From positions 10,155,739 through 10,219,738 of the forward strand of contig NC_083648.1 of assembly GCF_963576545.1 (NCBI RefSeq): a DNA stretch of 64,000 nt, in the 5' to 3' direction. This document shows positions 34,080 through 47,978 of this stretch, in pieces. The DNA is from Limanda limanda. Lineage: Eukaryota > Chordata > Actinopteri > Pleuronectiformes > Pleuronectidae. Under the pieces are notes generated by a model. The model searched no databases and was not told the DNA's origin. It was given only the letters and a program-made list of their open reading frames with translations. Made by a program: the position numbers and the translations under genes. Position 1 is the stretch's first letter, and every line of letters starts with the position of its first letter.

Positions 34080-37000
34080 GTAAGAGCAGCCTTGAAGGTG
34101 GGCCATGTGAAGTCATTCTCCAGATGCACATAGGTTTATGAATGTAAATGAACGAGTGGATCTCATTGGTTCTAGGTTTGCCTCGGTTGAAGGCGGCGAG
34201 CGCGTTTGACGAAGTAGGTGAAGCCGTGCCAGGACAAGATTGGGTCCGTGATGAGGGCGTTGGCCGACAAGTTCATGTTCAAATTATTGTGACGTGCTCT
34301 TTCAAGTACTTCCAAAAGGAAGTCGCAGGCCAAATACCGTAGACTGTGAAGTCAATATAACCACGAACGGAAAGAATAATTGTAACCATCTTCCAAAGAA
34401 TGGGCTTAAATTAGAAATAAAGTGAAACTTCTGGGTCTCGATACCCATATGTGCGTAGTCGTCTTTATTCCAGCTTAAAACATATGAGCCAGAAAAATAT
34501 TTTTAAAAATATGTTTTGACTTGAATCCCCGATGAAAGATTTTATCACTTGAATTATTTAACTTCATCGCAGTTTGGAGATAAAAGAAATCTGAAAGAAG
34601 TCTGGGTTAGAAGAACCCCAAGGCCTGCCCATGGACTCCTCCCTCTCTATATCACTTTCTCTTTTTGTGGGTTTATTTCCATAACTGCAAAGAATTTTTG
34701 GACAACACCTATTTTGTGGAAACTCCTTCCGCAATCCCGACCGGTTTGTCCACGTAACCTCAGGGGAGCAGCCAGAAAGTATGTAACCGGAGAAGATTGA
34801 GTACACAGAGCGAGACCATAGCCTGGTGAGCTATTGAGGAGCCGAAACAAAGATTACCAGATGTTTACCCAGCCCGGCCATATGTGAGGTGGTTACTGAA
34901 CTCGTGCTCAAAATGTCTGAGTGGCAGACAGAAGGAGTATGAACCTTTGACCCAGTGTCTATTACAGGTACAGAAAAAAAAGAATCTTGACCATGAAGCC
35001 AATGCAAAACAATGACGTGTTACTCTGTTTGGTTTTCCTCTAAAAGGAAATCTAGTGTTCCTCAGGATATCACTCAGGAATCCCCTTTTTTACTGATGGA
35101 AACCATGGAGCCGTCAAAACAGAGCTGGGTAATTCTGCTGCCTGGTTTCAATTAAAGCATTGAATATCAAAGACAATCACTCCCATTTTAATGTGCGCCG
35201 TTTTTCCCTTTTTTTTTTATGTGTACCCAGTTTATTTTGATGGAAAATTTGTGGGTGGAGCCCTTGTAAATTGGTGTGGAAAACTTGCACCTGTGGTAGA
35301 CGATGTTTTGAGAGTCAGAAACATTGAATATTTGCATTTTTTTCCCCCCAATGAGGAGGAGCCCCGGCTTTATCCCCCGAAAAACAATCCCAGCCTGGAC
35401 CTGACGTTTGAGATCGTCTGGAACAATGCAGACACACTTCTTCCAGAGAATTTCTCAGTCGTCACAACAGTTTACAAACCTTTTAACCATATGTGAGATA
35501 CAGGGGTCGCAAACAATTTAAAATAAACCATGGTTCCAGCCTATTGACACTGTTATTATAGTGGAACTGCCAACTGCGATCCGGCCGTCTCCCCTGTCAG
35601 AGCTGCATGTTAACACATTATGTCATTGTTTTTTCAGACCACATCAACCCCTTTTTGACACATCCTGTCTTATGTAATGGCACTAATGGAGGGAAGTCTG
35701 TGGGATTTACACTCGTATGATCCACACTGCTCCGCTCAATGCAATTCACATACAGCCAAATCGCCCCTTTAACAGTTTGTCAGTTTATTTGCTGCTGCTG
35801 GCGAACAATCCAGTCGTGTCACTTCAGGATTGTTTCGTGGAGGAAATCATGTTCTCTGCTGCTGCTAACACCAGAGAGTGTTAAAGGGTTAGAGTCTGCT
35901 CTCTCTTTGGGGATCGAACGAAAACATCTCCTAAAAGACGTATTTTTCATCCGAATCAAATTGTTTTCAAAATCACAAACAAATACTGTGCACACACATA
36001 AATCACATAGTAAGATAGTAAAGTTTAAGTGTAAACCCCCACCCCAATCCTCCCAGGCTTATCACACACACACTAAGATGTTCTAGTCTTCAACCAAACT
36101 AAATTTACGAAGCTTTTGGCAGAAAGCTCCTCGAGCTGGAAGCCAAAGTTTCCTGTCTGAGCCGTCACAGCTTTCTTTGGATAGAGATGTTCTTTCCCTG
36201 TGAAAATTATGAGAATCTTGTCTGCTACTATAACAGTATAAGTGTTTTCTGCATGTTCACGAGTGTTAATGGGGTCAGTGTCTTAAATAACCACATCCTC
36301 ATTCTGTAATTTGCTTTTACAGAATATCATAGAAAGCATATAGAATTTAAGATCGTGTTATAAATTCATTTCACAATTCAATTTCAGATTGATCTAAGCA
36401 GTGCAGGTGGTGACTGACTCAATCAAGTCGGCCTTAGCATTTTCTTTGTCTCTGTTTAAATGGTTCAGGGCAACAAATCCACACAAACCTGAAAACTCGA
36501 CCAAATTGCTTGTGTGCACTCGCAGCGCTCAGCACTTCCTGTTCATGCCGAAATAATGAGGCCTGCTGCGGTTTGGCTAGTGAATAAAATGTTTGGTGTT
36601 TTGGTATTGATAAATAGTTTTAATTAGATTTTTAATATCTCATGGTCATCAGGTTCGTTTTAGTTCATTTCCTCTACTGTCACAATACTACACAGTCTCC
36701 ATTTGAGTTGGTGGGGTTGTGTTGTTTACCATCAAAGCACACAGGAAGCGTCAACACAATATTATCACAGCAAACTCAGTAAATGTAGAAGCCAGCAGGT
36801 TAGTATTTTGGAAGCACTTTGTTTAATTTCTACCTGATAGCAGCATATCTCATTGTGCGTCCTGCTCTCAATACACGGAAACTCCGAATACTTGATGCAT
36901 TTAGATGAGTGCAGCAGGTTAAGGCTGAGGGGGAAATAACACTTGAACATCCACATACTTTTCGTGATAATGACGGCACTTACACATTTAATAAGTATCA

Positions 37001-37754
37001 TATATACAAAACTGACCCCACAATTATACCTTCTCATGTTGATGGCATGTTTCTGTATGGATGTATGTATATGTATGCGTGGGGTGGATCTATCAAGACA
37101 TTCTTTCCATGCTGCTGTGTGAGAGGTGGAATCACCGTGTCTATATATATATGACAAAGTGCGTCACTCTCCTGCTCTGTGGTTTCAGGACTGGGGGCAG
37201 ATCTATAAGTGACTACGGTGTTCTGTCATTAGTGGTGAGCTTTAGTCTCCAAATTAGAGAGGTAAATCATTAAATATATTTACATCTGCAAACAGAAACG
37301 TGTATGATGAGTGTTTTCCCTTTTAATAAAACAGCTGGCTGACATGTAGTTTATGTGCTTGACTGCCATGTGATTTATTAGAGCCGTCCTGATTCGAGCT
37401 TATTACTTTTGGAATGAGATGATAATCTAGAACAGACAATATTTGGGATATATAGCATGATTACCATCTATGTTAATAAACTTGTCACGTCTGTATAAAC
37501 TGTACATCAGGTTGTGAGGCAACAGTCATTGTGCAATAAAGGTTAATTTGGTTCCAAGTAAGCCAGCTTTATAATTCACAGTAAGTTCAACCTCTCATGT
37601 ATGACCCTTTACGTAATATCTCCTTGTTGGCTTGATTATAATAAAGTATGACAATGAATCATCAGCTTAGAAAGGTCAATAAGGAAAAAACAGAAAATAT
37701 CCCTCATTTCAAATAAAGAGAAACTGATCTATATTTTAAGATGCATTCTAAACT

Positions 37755-38105
37755 TTAATGGCAACAAGGCCCAACGGTCCACTTCAATTCAATCAAGCTG
37801 CACCAAATTGCACACACATAAATAACAGTCCCCTCAATGTTTTTAATCAAAGTCCGTGAATTATTCCCAGGGAAATTGCTGAAAACACTAAAAAAAACCT
37901 GTGAAGCACAATGTTGAAGAAAGTGGGAAAATAAATTAATCCTGGCACCGGCCCCTGATCTGGATCCACACCAACATCTAATGGGTTCTTTCCTGACCCA
38001 TGCCACATTCTTCCACTAAGTTTTTTGTTGTAATCTATCCAATAGTTTTTGTGAAATCTTGTTAACATACAAACCAACCGACAAAAAAAAAGGAACATCA
38101 TTATT
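37755..38105 (+). mobile_element. decayed teleost interspersed repeat
   Basis: CTGATCTGGATCCACACCAA, then AATGGGTTCTTTCCTGACCC and AATAGTTTTTGTGAAATC, then an ACAAACCAACC tail. I recognise the block order as the 3' part of a frequent fish repeat family whose 5' part resembles 42395-42710. Class unsure. Confidence 0.55.
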
Positions 38106-38594
38106 ATCACTATCTGATTTCTAACTCTTTAGCATGTGGACAATTTTAAATATCTTTTGAAAAACAGAATAACTCAGCTTTGAAAAGTGTTTTAAAAACT
38201 AGTTGCATTACTTATAAAATACTTTTTTCTGTGTCATGTTACAATTATGTAATAAACACATTCTTTTTTTATTCTGGGCTGTATATGACTTTTATACTGG
38301 GCAGCTCAGAAACATTGGATTATTGCTGAGAGAAAAACTCTTACACATCTTAGTAAAGAATAAAAGTTTGATTCACTGCTCTTTAATTCATTCTTATGAA
38401 ACGTATGAGGTGAGACCAGAGTTTTGTTGGGGCCACTTCATGGCGCACACCCATTGTTGTCAAATTCCTTAACTTGATTTATAGTAGGCTGACATTTCAC
38501 TATGTATTAAAGCTAAAATTCATTAGTTTGGAGATTCATTGTGACAGACCTCTGAGGGAGAGTGGAAAGTATATATTATTCTGTGTTTTTTAGC
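38106..38594. other. gene-free stretch
   Basis: AT-rich non-coding DNA with nothing recognised. Confidence 0.4.
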
Positions 38595-38955
38595 CGAGTC
38601 GCAGCTATAGGGTCGTCCGGGTCCACAATCCTCGGAGGGCAGAAACACGTCACTCGCTGACGACCCTGAGAACATCCCGCTGAGGTGATACCGAAACCAA
38701 CCATCTAATCACTGTTGCATCATGTCTCCCCATGAGCCGGCCAGCGAGGATGTCACAACTTCTCTGAGCAGGGAACTGGACCCGAGCGTCCTCGAGAAAA
38801 ACCACTCGCACGATATCTTAACTGTTTTGGACTGTTTTACGATATTACTTCTCTTCATGGCCATAGACTCCTATTAACCTCCTTGGAAGACTGTTTTAGT
38901 TTTATTTGCCCACTGCGCCGTATTATTTAAATTTTTTCCAGGTGTCGAATAAAGT
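38595..38955 (+). other. candidate terminal exon with a 51-codon ORF
   Basis: After a T-rich acceptor (CTGTGTTTTTTAG) the base composition changes to CpG-containing, GC-richer DNA. An ATG at 38722 opens 51 codons to TAA at 38875-38877. The peptide starts MSPHEPASEDVTTSLSRELD and ends with a hydrophobic stretch (LDCFTILLLFMAIDSY). AATAAA follows at ~38948, about 70 bases after the stop. No family is recognised. It could be a small membrane-peptide gene, the 3' exon of a long non-coding RNA, or part of an unrecognised mobile element. Confidence 0.25.
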
Positions 38956-41900
38956 CATTTAACCTCTTCATCTTGGGAAGTTGTAGGCTGTGATTTCGTT
39001 GTGTTTTTTTTTTTATATGTGCACACCTGCTCTCGGTACATTTGGGGAGGGAATAACCACCGTCGATTATATGAATTCATGGGACGCATCCTGCTTTTTT
39101 ACAGTCCACTGAAAAGATACCGAGGAGCAGAGAAGCAGTAAATGAATGTTCAACTGTGACACCACGTCTGGTTTTATTAATACCCTCATATGTCAGTTCA
39201 CACATTACTCCCTCATAACAAGTGAATTCTCTGCACTCATTGTCTTGCGTATCGTTTTAAGTAACTGCTACACATCAGGTTAACTTGGATCGTTCCAGCT
39301 TGAATCGGGTCCAGCTTGTCTTTCCTCCTCAATGGTCGAGGGATTCACTCCATTATGTGCTCTTAAGGGGCGCAGCAGAAGGACGGCCCTTCCTCCTCTG
39401 AGCGTTGGGAGCGATCGAGTATCTCTTCTCTGGTTTACCCTTCAAACTGAAGGTACATCTGGGAATATTTCTCTACAGTGACCAAGCTGTAATTTAAGAC
39501 CTGCAACTGACTATCGAAGATGGTGACCTCGTGTGATTTGGGTTTTTTACGCTGCAACTTGCACAAGGCTGCCACGCCAGAGTGAGGGGGGTGGGGGGGT
39601 TCGCAGGCCCACCCGCAAGGAGAACGCAACTATTTCCTCTCCATAAATCAAAACGGACACGCTCTGTCTGGGGGCTCTTTCAATAGGAACCGAGCATGTT
39701 CATCTTGGGCTGGAAATAGGCTGAAATGAACTGTGGATTTGGTCTTATACACATGCACTTTCTGTTTTTTATTTCTATACATGCAAGGTGATAGTTGAAT
39801 ATTTTCTTTGAAAACTTTGGTGCAATTGCTAGAACAACGCAGGATATGTTGAAAAGTTATGCGCAATAGCAAACTTATACAAATAAAGAGTGGTGAAAAT
39901 AAAATAACAAAAGGTCTCGTTAAAAAGTAATCATAACTTATATTTTTTGGCAAAGGAAAATCTCTGCACATCAATTTATTTTGACCACTGTGAGCACTAT
40001 GAGCTGGAAATACAACAATGACATGTTTTTACAATATAAAGAAGATATACTGAGCGTGTTTAAATGAGACATGCACCCATGGGGTTTATGCATGTAGCTC
40101 AAAACAGAAAAGGTTGGTAAAAAGCTAACAAGCCTATAGCCACCTCGGTGGAGACCATAACAGAGATAAAAGGAGAGTGGATATTATAGTTGGGTGGACA
40201 AAAATTTAATTTTAATGTTATTCTCTTGTTTTTATCTGTACAAGTTTGCTCTTGTATAGTAAAAGTTAATTTCCAGCAAAAAAAGAAAACAAAAATTTGC
40301 TACACTGTCCAGCACCAAATTGCAGAAAGACAAATAATCAAAACCATTAAACACAAACAAGCACTATGTGAATCAAAGTTGTGTGAGGAGAAATGTAGGT
40401 TCACACAATGTATCCTATATAAACTAATGAGTGTGAAGCAAAAAAAAACAGCCTGTCAATCCAAAACAATGAGCTGAAAGACATTAAAACAATGAGCTTA
40501 AAGATGCCGAAACTATCTGTAGGAGCAGAACCATTCACATTGCATTACGTCATGTGGCCTGTCGGTAATATAAAATATTGCTCATGGAAGCTTTAAGATG
40601 TTTTCAGTCTCGGTTCAACATGTGCAGCTGCATGAGAGTTGTATACACAACGTTTTCAGATCTGGTTTCAGATCTCTTCTGAAACTTTGTTTTGTGGATG
40701 TAATGTATATGCCTGCACTTTTTAAATCAAATTACTGGGATCTTTTACGCAAGCAGACATGACAGTAAGGATCAGTTTTTATGCACCGATAAAAACTAGC
40801 ATGCCGGTGAAAATCAGAAAACCCAGGCTACCTCAGCTGAACTGACATCACCACTGGCACGACAGGCCTTTTGTCTGTTCATTGATATTTCTTGCACTCT
40901 GCAAACTCTCTGACACAGTGTGCGTCTGTGCTTTGACATATCTGGATTCCCCCTCCCATCACAACAAAACAAGCCCCACCATTTTCCTTGTAATGAGATT
41001 CTCTGCAGGGACCAGAGGTTATGGAACACACATACAGACAAGTCATGACATGACTCACCCCACCAAAGCGCGTTTACAAAAAATGCGCCTGATGTCAATG
41101 ACACCATGTCTCGGATACTGAAAGCGTTCACATCCCTGAGAAAATATCAGCCAGTAATTACACGTTTCCTTTGAGATATGGAAATTATTAAATGTGTCTT
41201 AGACGGCCGTGCAGTGATGTGTCACCGAGTGCCCCGTAGCGATTATAAAGAGAAGAAAAATAAATAAATGGTTCTCAGAACAATGCAAATGAATGTCCAT
41301 CAGCCATTTATTACAGTTGGCATGTTCAAACATCCATCCTGCGTGCCCTCTGTGTATTGGCGGTTGATGAAAAAATGTCCGTCGATGGCAGGCCATATTT
41401 CCAACGTAAACCCACAGGAGGATGTCCTGGAACAATTCAACCAGAGCGTCTGGCTGAGGCTCCGCAGAGCTGTGTGCGTGGGTAATTGGTCGAGCAGCAG
41501 AGGAATGACCTTAAGTTTAGATTCAGGCAGTTAGGAGACCTTGGAGACAGCCTTGGTCCCCAGGCTGACCCTCACATGATTTTATTCTTAGTCTCTGCTT
41601 GTACTTTGCCGCTGGGGAATGGCACATAGACGGTATAGTGCCTGTGCAATGACAGCGCATGGCCTTGTGTAATAATAACTTTATTAATGGATTCTTATAC
41701 TTATGGAATGACGGTGGAAAATGACTTGGGATACTACGCAGCATGTTCTGCACTGGCTCCCCTGGTGTCTGCATGAGCACATTTCCGACACCAGGACAGT
41801 AGAGAGACATCCATCAAGAAGGAGGAGAGCTCAGTCCTCCCAATGAATAAAGTTCATACGTGTCGAGAAAACAGTTTCCTCTGGATGACCTTCAGTGTGA

Positions 41901-42394
41901 GACCCTTGCTCATGCACGGCAGCCCCCTCCCAGCAAAGAGCTTGATGGAAGAGCAAATCTTGCCCCCCAGCACCCCTCTTCCCATTTGATCCTGTGGATG
42001 TACAGCACCGGCGGTGGCTATAAGTGCAGGGAGCTCCCCATTGATCAGTAGTGGAACAGAATCCAGATGCAGCCAGCTGGGGCTGTTAGCGGGGGAAGCC
42101 GTATTCTTTGCAGTGAGGTAATACCTCAGACATCTGCAGCAGGTTCTAATTATGCCAGAACAACTCAGTGTCTGGCTGTGTTTGGCCAGAGGAACGGCCA
42201 ACACAAGCCGCTCTACTCCTCTCTGTGCGTAAGACATAAAGGCCAAGGGGATGCCCTCAAACCGCCCAGCTTCGTCATCAGCATGAGAAGATCTCACGAG
42301 CCAAGGTTGCCTTTCACTGAAAATGTATTGTCTGTGATGCCGTGTCATGACCTCTGCCGTGTAGGATCTGTTTTCACCCCTGGCTGTTTATTGG
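38956..42394. other. gene-free stretch
   Basis: No coding gene supported. Overlapping open frames occur on both strands at 41854-42348 (164 codons minus, ~120 codons plus), without recognisable domains. Confidence 0.4.
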
Positions 42395-42710
42395 TTTATT
42401 TGTTTTTTTCCATGAAATCTTTTGAAAAGAGATGACATGTGACCTGAGGAAGAACTAACAAAAATTTGGTTTGGATCCAATTCAGAGAGCAGATCCAGGA
42501 GAGGGGTTTTCCTACTTTCTTTAATATTGGGAGATTTTTTATGATTTGTGGGATAATTTCTAGATCTTGATAAATGAAGAGGCAGGCATGTGTAGTGGAC
42601 TGATATTTATGAGCGTGTGCAATTTGGTGCAGATCCAAATAAAAATCCGGGGACTGTTGGGCCTTTGTGGCCGTTTACACTCGACTGGGTGCCGCTCCAG
42701 TCCTCTCAGT
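42395..42710 (+). mobile_element. decayed teleost interspersed repeat
   Basis: GATATTTATGAGCGTGTGCA, then ATTTGGTGCAGATCCAAATA and GGGACTGTTGGGCCTTTGTG, then CACTCGACTGGGTGCC. This is the body of a very common fish repeat that often ends in a CTCTACTGAGTGCC-like sequence. Degraded and without coding capacity. Confidence 0.6.
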
Positions 42711-45700
42711 TTGCAGTTTCATGTAGATTACCAAATCAGCAAGCTTAAACATTTCTCCCCTTTGAGTTACATCTTTAATCTTTTTCTATCCGGCACTGCA
42801 GCAAAGTGTAGTTCCTCTGTTTATGGTTTAGTTTGAAAAATAGAAATATGTGTTTTAGACCTTTTAACCTTTGCCTGGGCCACAACACAAGGTGGCGGTA
42901 CTGTATCTTTGTGTTCTGTTGCTACGGAGGAGAAACCTGCACAGATGCCAAACAGGGTGAAGGCAGAGAGATTAAGAACTGTCAGAACTGTTTTGTAATC
43001 TGAGCAACTGAACCGACTTCCTGTAAGTGGAGAATAATGACTATGACTATTTTGCTCGGGGGGTAATGCATTCCCTCTATCATTTAGCACATTTAATCAC
43101 CTTCTATCCCTACCCTCCTGGAAGGCTTCTCTCATGAAAGCGTGCCAGGAAAAATATGTTTTTTGTTTTTTTTTGTCATCATTAAATTGACATTTCCTTC
43201 CATGTGACATAATTAAAGGTTTGTCAACAACGCCTGGGTTTAAAAATACGATGGTAATAAGAGCAAAACTACACTTTGCTGTGAAACCCCTGATTTGAGT
43301 TAAGCTGTAAACTGTAAGTTGACAGTGATTAACACAAAGACATCTGCTGCTATAGTAACCGATCGGTAACACTGTGCAACAGACATGCCTGTGTTATGGC
43401 ACGGGCATACCTGGCAATTACGTTTCATCGGTTTTAATTGTTTCTTGTCGAGGGCTATAACTCTGCTTTATTAAAGAGTAGTACATTTACCATAAGTCAG
43501 CTGGAAAAAATGTACGTTACTGTACATGCCATGCGTTTGCCCTCTCTGACCTCTCTCAGCACCAACTCCCACACACACACACAAAAACACATGAACCACA
43601 TGTGCCTGCAACACTTCCACGTGTGCGTTCTCGCTGCAGCTCAACAGTAGCTGCAAATGCAACCTCGAGTTTTGATTACACACACGGCAAAGCGGCGGAC
43701 TAACCTCAAATCTCATCATTACCGGTTCTGCAGGGGGTGAGAGAAATCCCACTGCAGTCCCACCGCAGCAATGGAGTGGTGACAGCTTAATAGTCTCCGA
43801 GCTCGGGAGCACCACACCCTTGCCACTCCATATAAAAGACCCGACTCCCACCCGAGCACGTGACGTCAGGTGCTTGAACCTGCTCTGCAAAGCTTTCTGG
43901 TCTTGTTAATCTGGAGGGGGGTTAAATTCCCTCTAAGTGATGACATTACTGTGCGTGACTGCAAATGGAAATTTTGCAGCCCTCCATCACCGTCAAGGCC
44001 CCTTATGCTAACATTTACTTCTCGTTTATTTATGCTAATCAGTAACAACTGGATTTTTTTTTCCAAATATGATTTGCAATTTGATATGTCTTAAATGATT
44101 AAAACCTGGAAGGACACGATAAATTTCGGGAACCTTTTCTCTGCCGAGACGAGAATCTCATTCCATTGTAATGAATTCTCTACGCCTGCTCCTGTCGCCT
44201 TTGCCTACTCTGAATATTCATTAATTTTCCCCTTCAAGGCTTTTCCAAATAATATGACTACTTTTTCCTGTGCACTCACTGAGCCGTACGTACAGAGAAT
44301 TCGAACCCGCAGACTTTCTGTCTCTCTCAACCCGTCTTCCACAGCACAGGGACCTGGTGGAGACGACTGTTGAAAGTTTGCTGGCCTGACACTGTTTCGT
44401 GTGAGACACTCCAGATGGGATCCCACACTTCTGGCCGTCCTAATGACCGGCAGTATCACCAGAACCATAAGTGAAAGCCTCTGATGTGACAGAGTGGAAA
44501 GTAACATCATTAATAAAGATAATGAAGCAGATGGGTGCTCTAATGGTGTGGCTGAAGCAGAGCTGAGGAGTCAGTCAGAGGTGAAGGCATGGGGTGGGTT
44601 TGTTGGGAGACGCTCGGAGATAGAAACCGGATCCGGACTGCTGCATGTTTTTGACCTTGACTAACCACAGTAAACACGTCGGACAACTACGCCAAGATGA
44701 GTCAGTTAATTTGAGTTTTATTGCCTTGATGGCCGCATGAAACTGTTTTCTATCTGTGATATGACAAGGACAATTATAAAGCTGTTTCAATTAGTGTTTG
44801 TGCTCCGGAGGGATCTTGACCATTAGATGAGAATGAACCCAGTGTCTCCGGATCCCAGAACTTGCTTCTTGGGTAGGGACACAGAGACCCACGAGGTCAG
44901 GGGCCCGATGACATGACTAACTTATTTAAAAGACAAATGGTTTTGCGCAAAAACATCTCCACCTTCAAGATGTTATGACAGGGAGTTAGGAGGGATGAGG
45001 CCATTAACATTAGACATTACATTCCATCAACGCCAGGGTTTCTCTCAAAGCTTGTGTAGAGTTTTGACCAATAGAAGGACGTTACTGTGTTGGATGAACC
45101 TGCTGGGGGGTGTGTAAGAAAGAAAGATCAAGACTGCTACCAATTAATAATAGTGATAAACAATTTGGAATGTAAAGGAAAAATCTAAATGCACTCAAAC
45201 CATTTGTATCACCGTAATGTTGCGCAAAGTGTTAGTCACCACCAAGTGTCCCTATAGTCACCATAGGGACACTTGTCCATGACAACCAGAAACTGAATGC
45301 AGCACGCTAGGTTTTATAGCTTAAAAATCAGCCTAAAATAATTTTGATTCTACAAAAAAACTTATGTAGTCTGGTGTAAAAATAAAGGGATTAAAATAAC
45401 ATAATTCCTAATAAAAAGTAATTTAGTAAGGTGAATGTTGGGTAATGTTGGGTAATACAGAAAGAAAAACTAGAAGAGAGATAAATCTAATACAGTACTG
45501 AATAATGTAAACAGTTTTTAAAGGTATTTCTGAAACATTCTGTTATAAAGAATGTTAAAAAAACGGGGGGGAGCACCAAGTGGAGAATATCACTTACTGT
45601 TTCTTTAATTTCCTCAGAGCTGCTTTATTGTTTGATTGGTTTGTGTGTCTGTCAATCAGATTCACCTGTGGTAATTGGCCTTGAGGGAGTTGGGCGGGGT

Positions 45701-47978
45701 TAAAAATAATTTATACAGACAGATCGCTAAGAAATATCGTGAAATGTTTCGGTACCTTAGTTCCCGTAGTAAGCTAAGCTTTACGGTTTGTGTTTCCTGT
45801 GTACTGCAGTGAGAGGATTTCAGTTTTGTGATATATTTTTAGCGGTTAAATAACAGTAAGATATTACACTGCTGACCTCAGACCAAGATTTTGTTGTTCA
45901 GTTGATCACTTGGTTTTTCGCTGCCTCAAGACACCAGTGTCCCAACAATGCACCTGACCACACCTTGTTTGAAGACCAGCACGTCCACACCAGCACTGGA
46001 TGAGACAATAGCACCTGAATCCGTCTCAAACCCGCAAAGATACATTACCACAGTTTAAGATAGGGCCTTAAATGACAAAAGAAACAAATTATTATTGTTT
46101 TCCTAATCCATCAGCCAATGCATTTACTTTTAAGCCATGTCTCTGTTTCAAGCCATGTACACAGTATACCTTCACAGTTTCAGCCCTGGAGCCAGGAGAT
46201 AGAGGCTTCTGAGAAGGGAAGCAGTGTGTTGATACGCCCAGGGGCAGTGGAAATAAAGGCCTGTGTGAACTGTCAGCACCAGATAGACACAGGAGCAGCT
46301 AATCTGCTCCCAGGCCACCATTCACTACAATGTGCCACTTGCACTCTTGCTGACCGACTTCCTCCATATGCACACAGAAGGAGGTGGAGAGGGTCTGGGT
46401 GTACCCGCAGCTGGAAATCCTGAGTGTAGATATAGAGTCCATTGCATGAGGAGACCGTTACCAAACATCAGATGCAATTGAACTCTGGGGAGCACACTTC
46501 CTGGCAAGGGACCCCCATTCGGAAAATCACTTTGAATGCAGAATTAAGCGAGGGTCGCCTACAGATTGAAGACACAATGACGTGAACACAACTGTATTAT
46601 TTCATTCTGTACACTGGGGGAGGTGCTGACATGCGGCTTATGCTTTAATTAAATCTATCATTTTCCAGACAATGGAAAATGGATCATTTAATCAGCCGCT
46701 CCTGGCTGAAGGAGGAGAGCAAATACAGGGTTGTTTGCTCAGTGACTAAGTTTCGGAGATGGATTGAAGATGGATAGTTATAGTAGAGACCAAACCCCAT
46801 GATATCATATCCTACTGTAAAGATCCCTCATGAAACTTACTTCACGATTCATTAGCGCTGAACAAACGCTCTCTTGTCATCTGGGCATTTTAATCCCTTT
46901 GATTGCTGTTGAGTGATCGATAATAAATTATACTTGATCTGTCTGTAAAGGGAAGTTGTCATGACACCAAACAATGTAATATCATTTGTGGATTTTCTTC
47001 TAGGTTATTCTGTCAATCATTTACACTTCAAAAGAGGCCAACAAATCTTTAAGACGCACGCTATTGTAGTTTCTACTTTTACTCCACCTGCTGCAACTCC
47101 AATGGACACGAGTGCTCTTGGCTTTTATCAAAACAGGTGCTGCCCGAGCATCATGTCGGACTATATGCGGTTGACACAGCGACCTTATGGCTTCTGCTGC
47201 CCGCAAGGCAGTCAAGGAGCTGGTGTGCGGACAGATCAAAGTGGGAATCATGCCCCACCAACAGAGATAAATACACACTTCCTCTCTTCCCTTTCACACT
47301 GGTTTTTCCCACACTCCTCGAACCCCCGTGCTGTAGCGAAGCCAGCTCAGAGGAAACGGCAGACCACATCAAGAGGCTCGCCGTCGCTTTAACAGGAGCG
47401 CTCGCGCCAAGCTTCGGGAGAGAGTGAAACGCTTTAGCATTCATCAGGGGCTCGCAAGTCGTTTGTGTGTTTTGCGAATATTGGCAGGAGCAGTATGGCA
47501 CATGCAAATAAAAATGGTTGCACCCTAGTTTTGGAGCATGTGTCACCTCGAGTCAATACACAGAATGTTGTGAAGGAGGGCAATTTATCAATCATTTGGT
47601 CAACAATTGCTCTAACTGTGTTTCATTTATGTTCCTGGTTGTATCATCTACAGAATCTACAAACTGAGTCACTGAAAAGGGACAAGCAATTAGGTTGCGA
47701 GCAGAGATGGTGAGAAAGTGGTTTTATTAACTTTCTGTACATTTTCAAATCAATGAAGCCAATTACAAGACCTGATCTACTATATCATTAAATAATGAAA
47801 AAAAAATACAGACCATGAAAACAGCTGTTTATTAAATAGATTTGCTTTTTCTTTTTTTTATCACAAATTTGACTCTTTAGAAACTCGTTATATTGTATAA
47901 CTACGTTCTGCTCTGAGATATTAATACAGAAGAATGTAATTGAGTGTTGTGTGATTCTCTCACCAGACGTTACGTGAA
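42711..47978. other. gene-poor region with possible conserved non-coding blocks
   Basis: No gene recognised. Blocks near 43980-44040, 46630-46720 and 47470-47520 have the mixed AT/homeobox-type composition (TTTAATTAAAT, ATGCAAAT-like, ATTTATGCTAAT) often seen in conserved enhancers. Comparison with other fish would be needed to call them. Confidence 0.3.
45243..45275. other. perfect 13-bp hairpin
   Basis: CAAGTGTCCCTAT (45243-45255) and ATAGGGACACTTG (45263-45275) are perfect reverse complements around AGTCACC. Too short for a microRNA precursor on its own. Confidence 0.85.

Larger units (their letters stand above)
29405..37754. other. gene-poor region after snap47
   Basis: No recognised protein-coding gene. 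Long open stretches at 31108-31437 and 35191-35496 lack database-like motifs and have competing frames. Two weak exon candidates are listed separately (31741-31924 and 33995-34079). Confidence 0.45.

Noticed and set aside
35191..35496. 101-codon plus ORF with a protein-like look
   Set aside because: AT-rich region, no recognised motif, no clear splice or promoter context.
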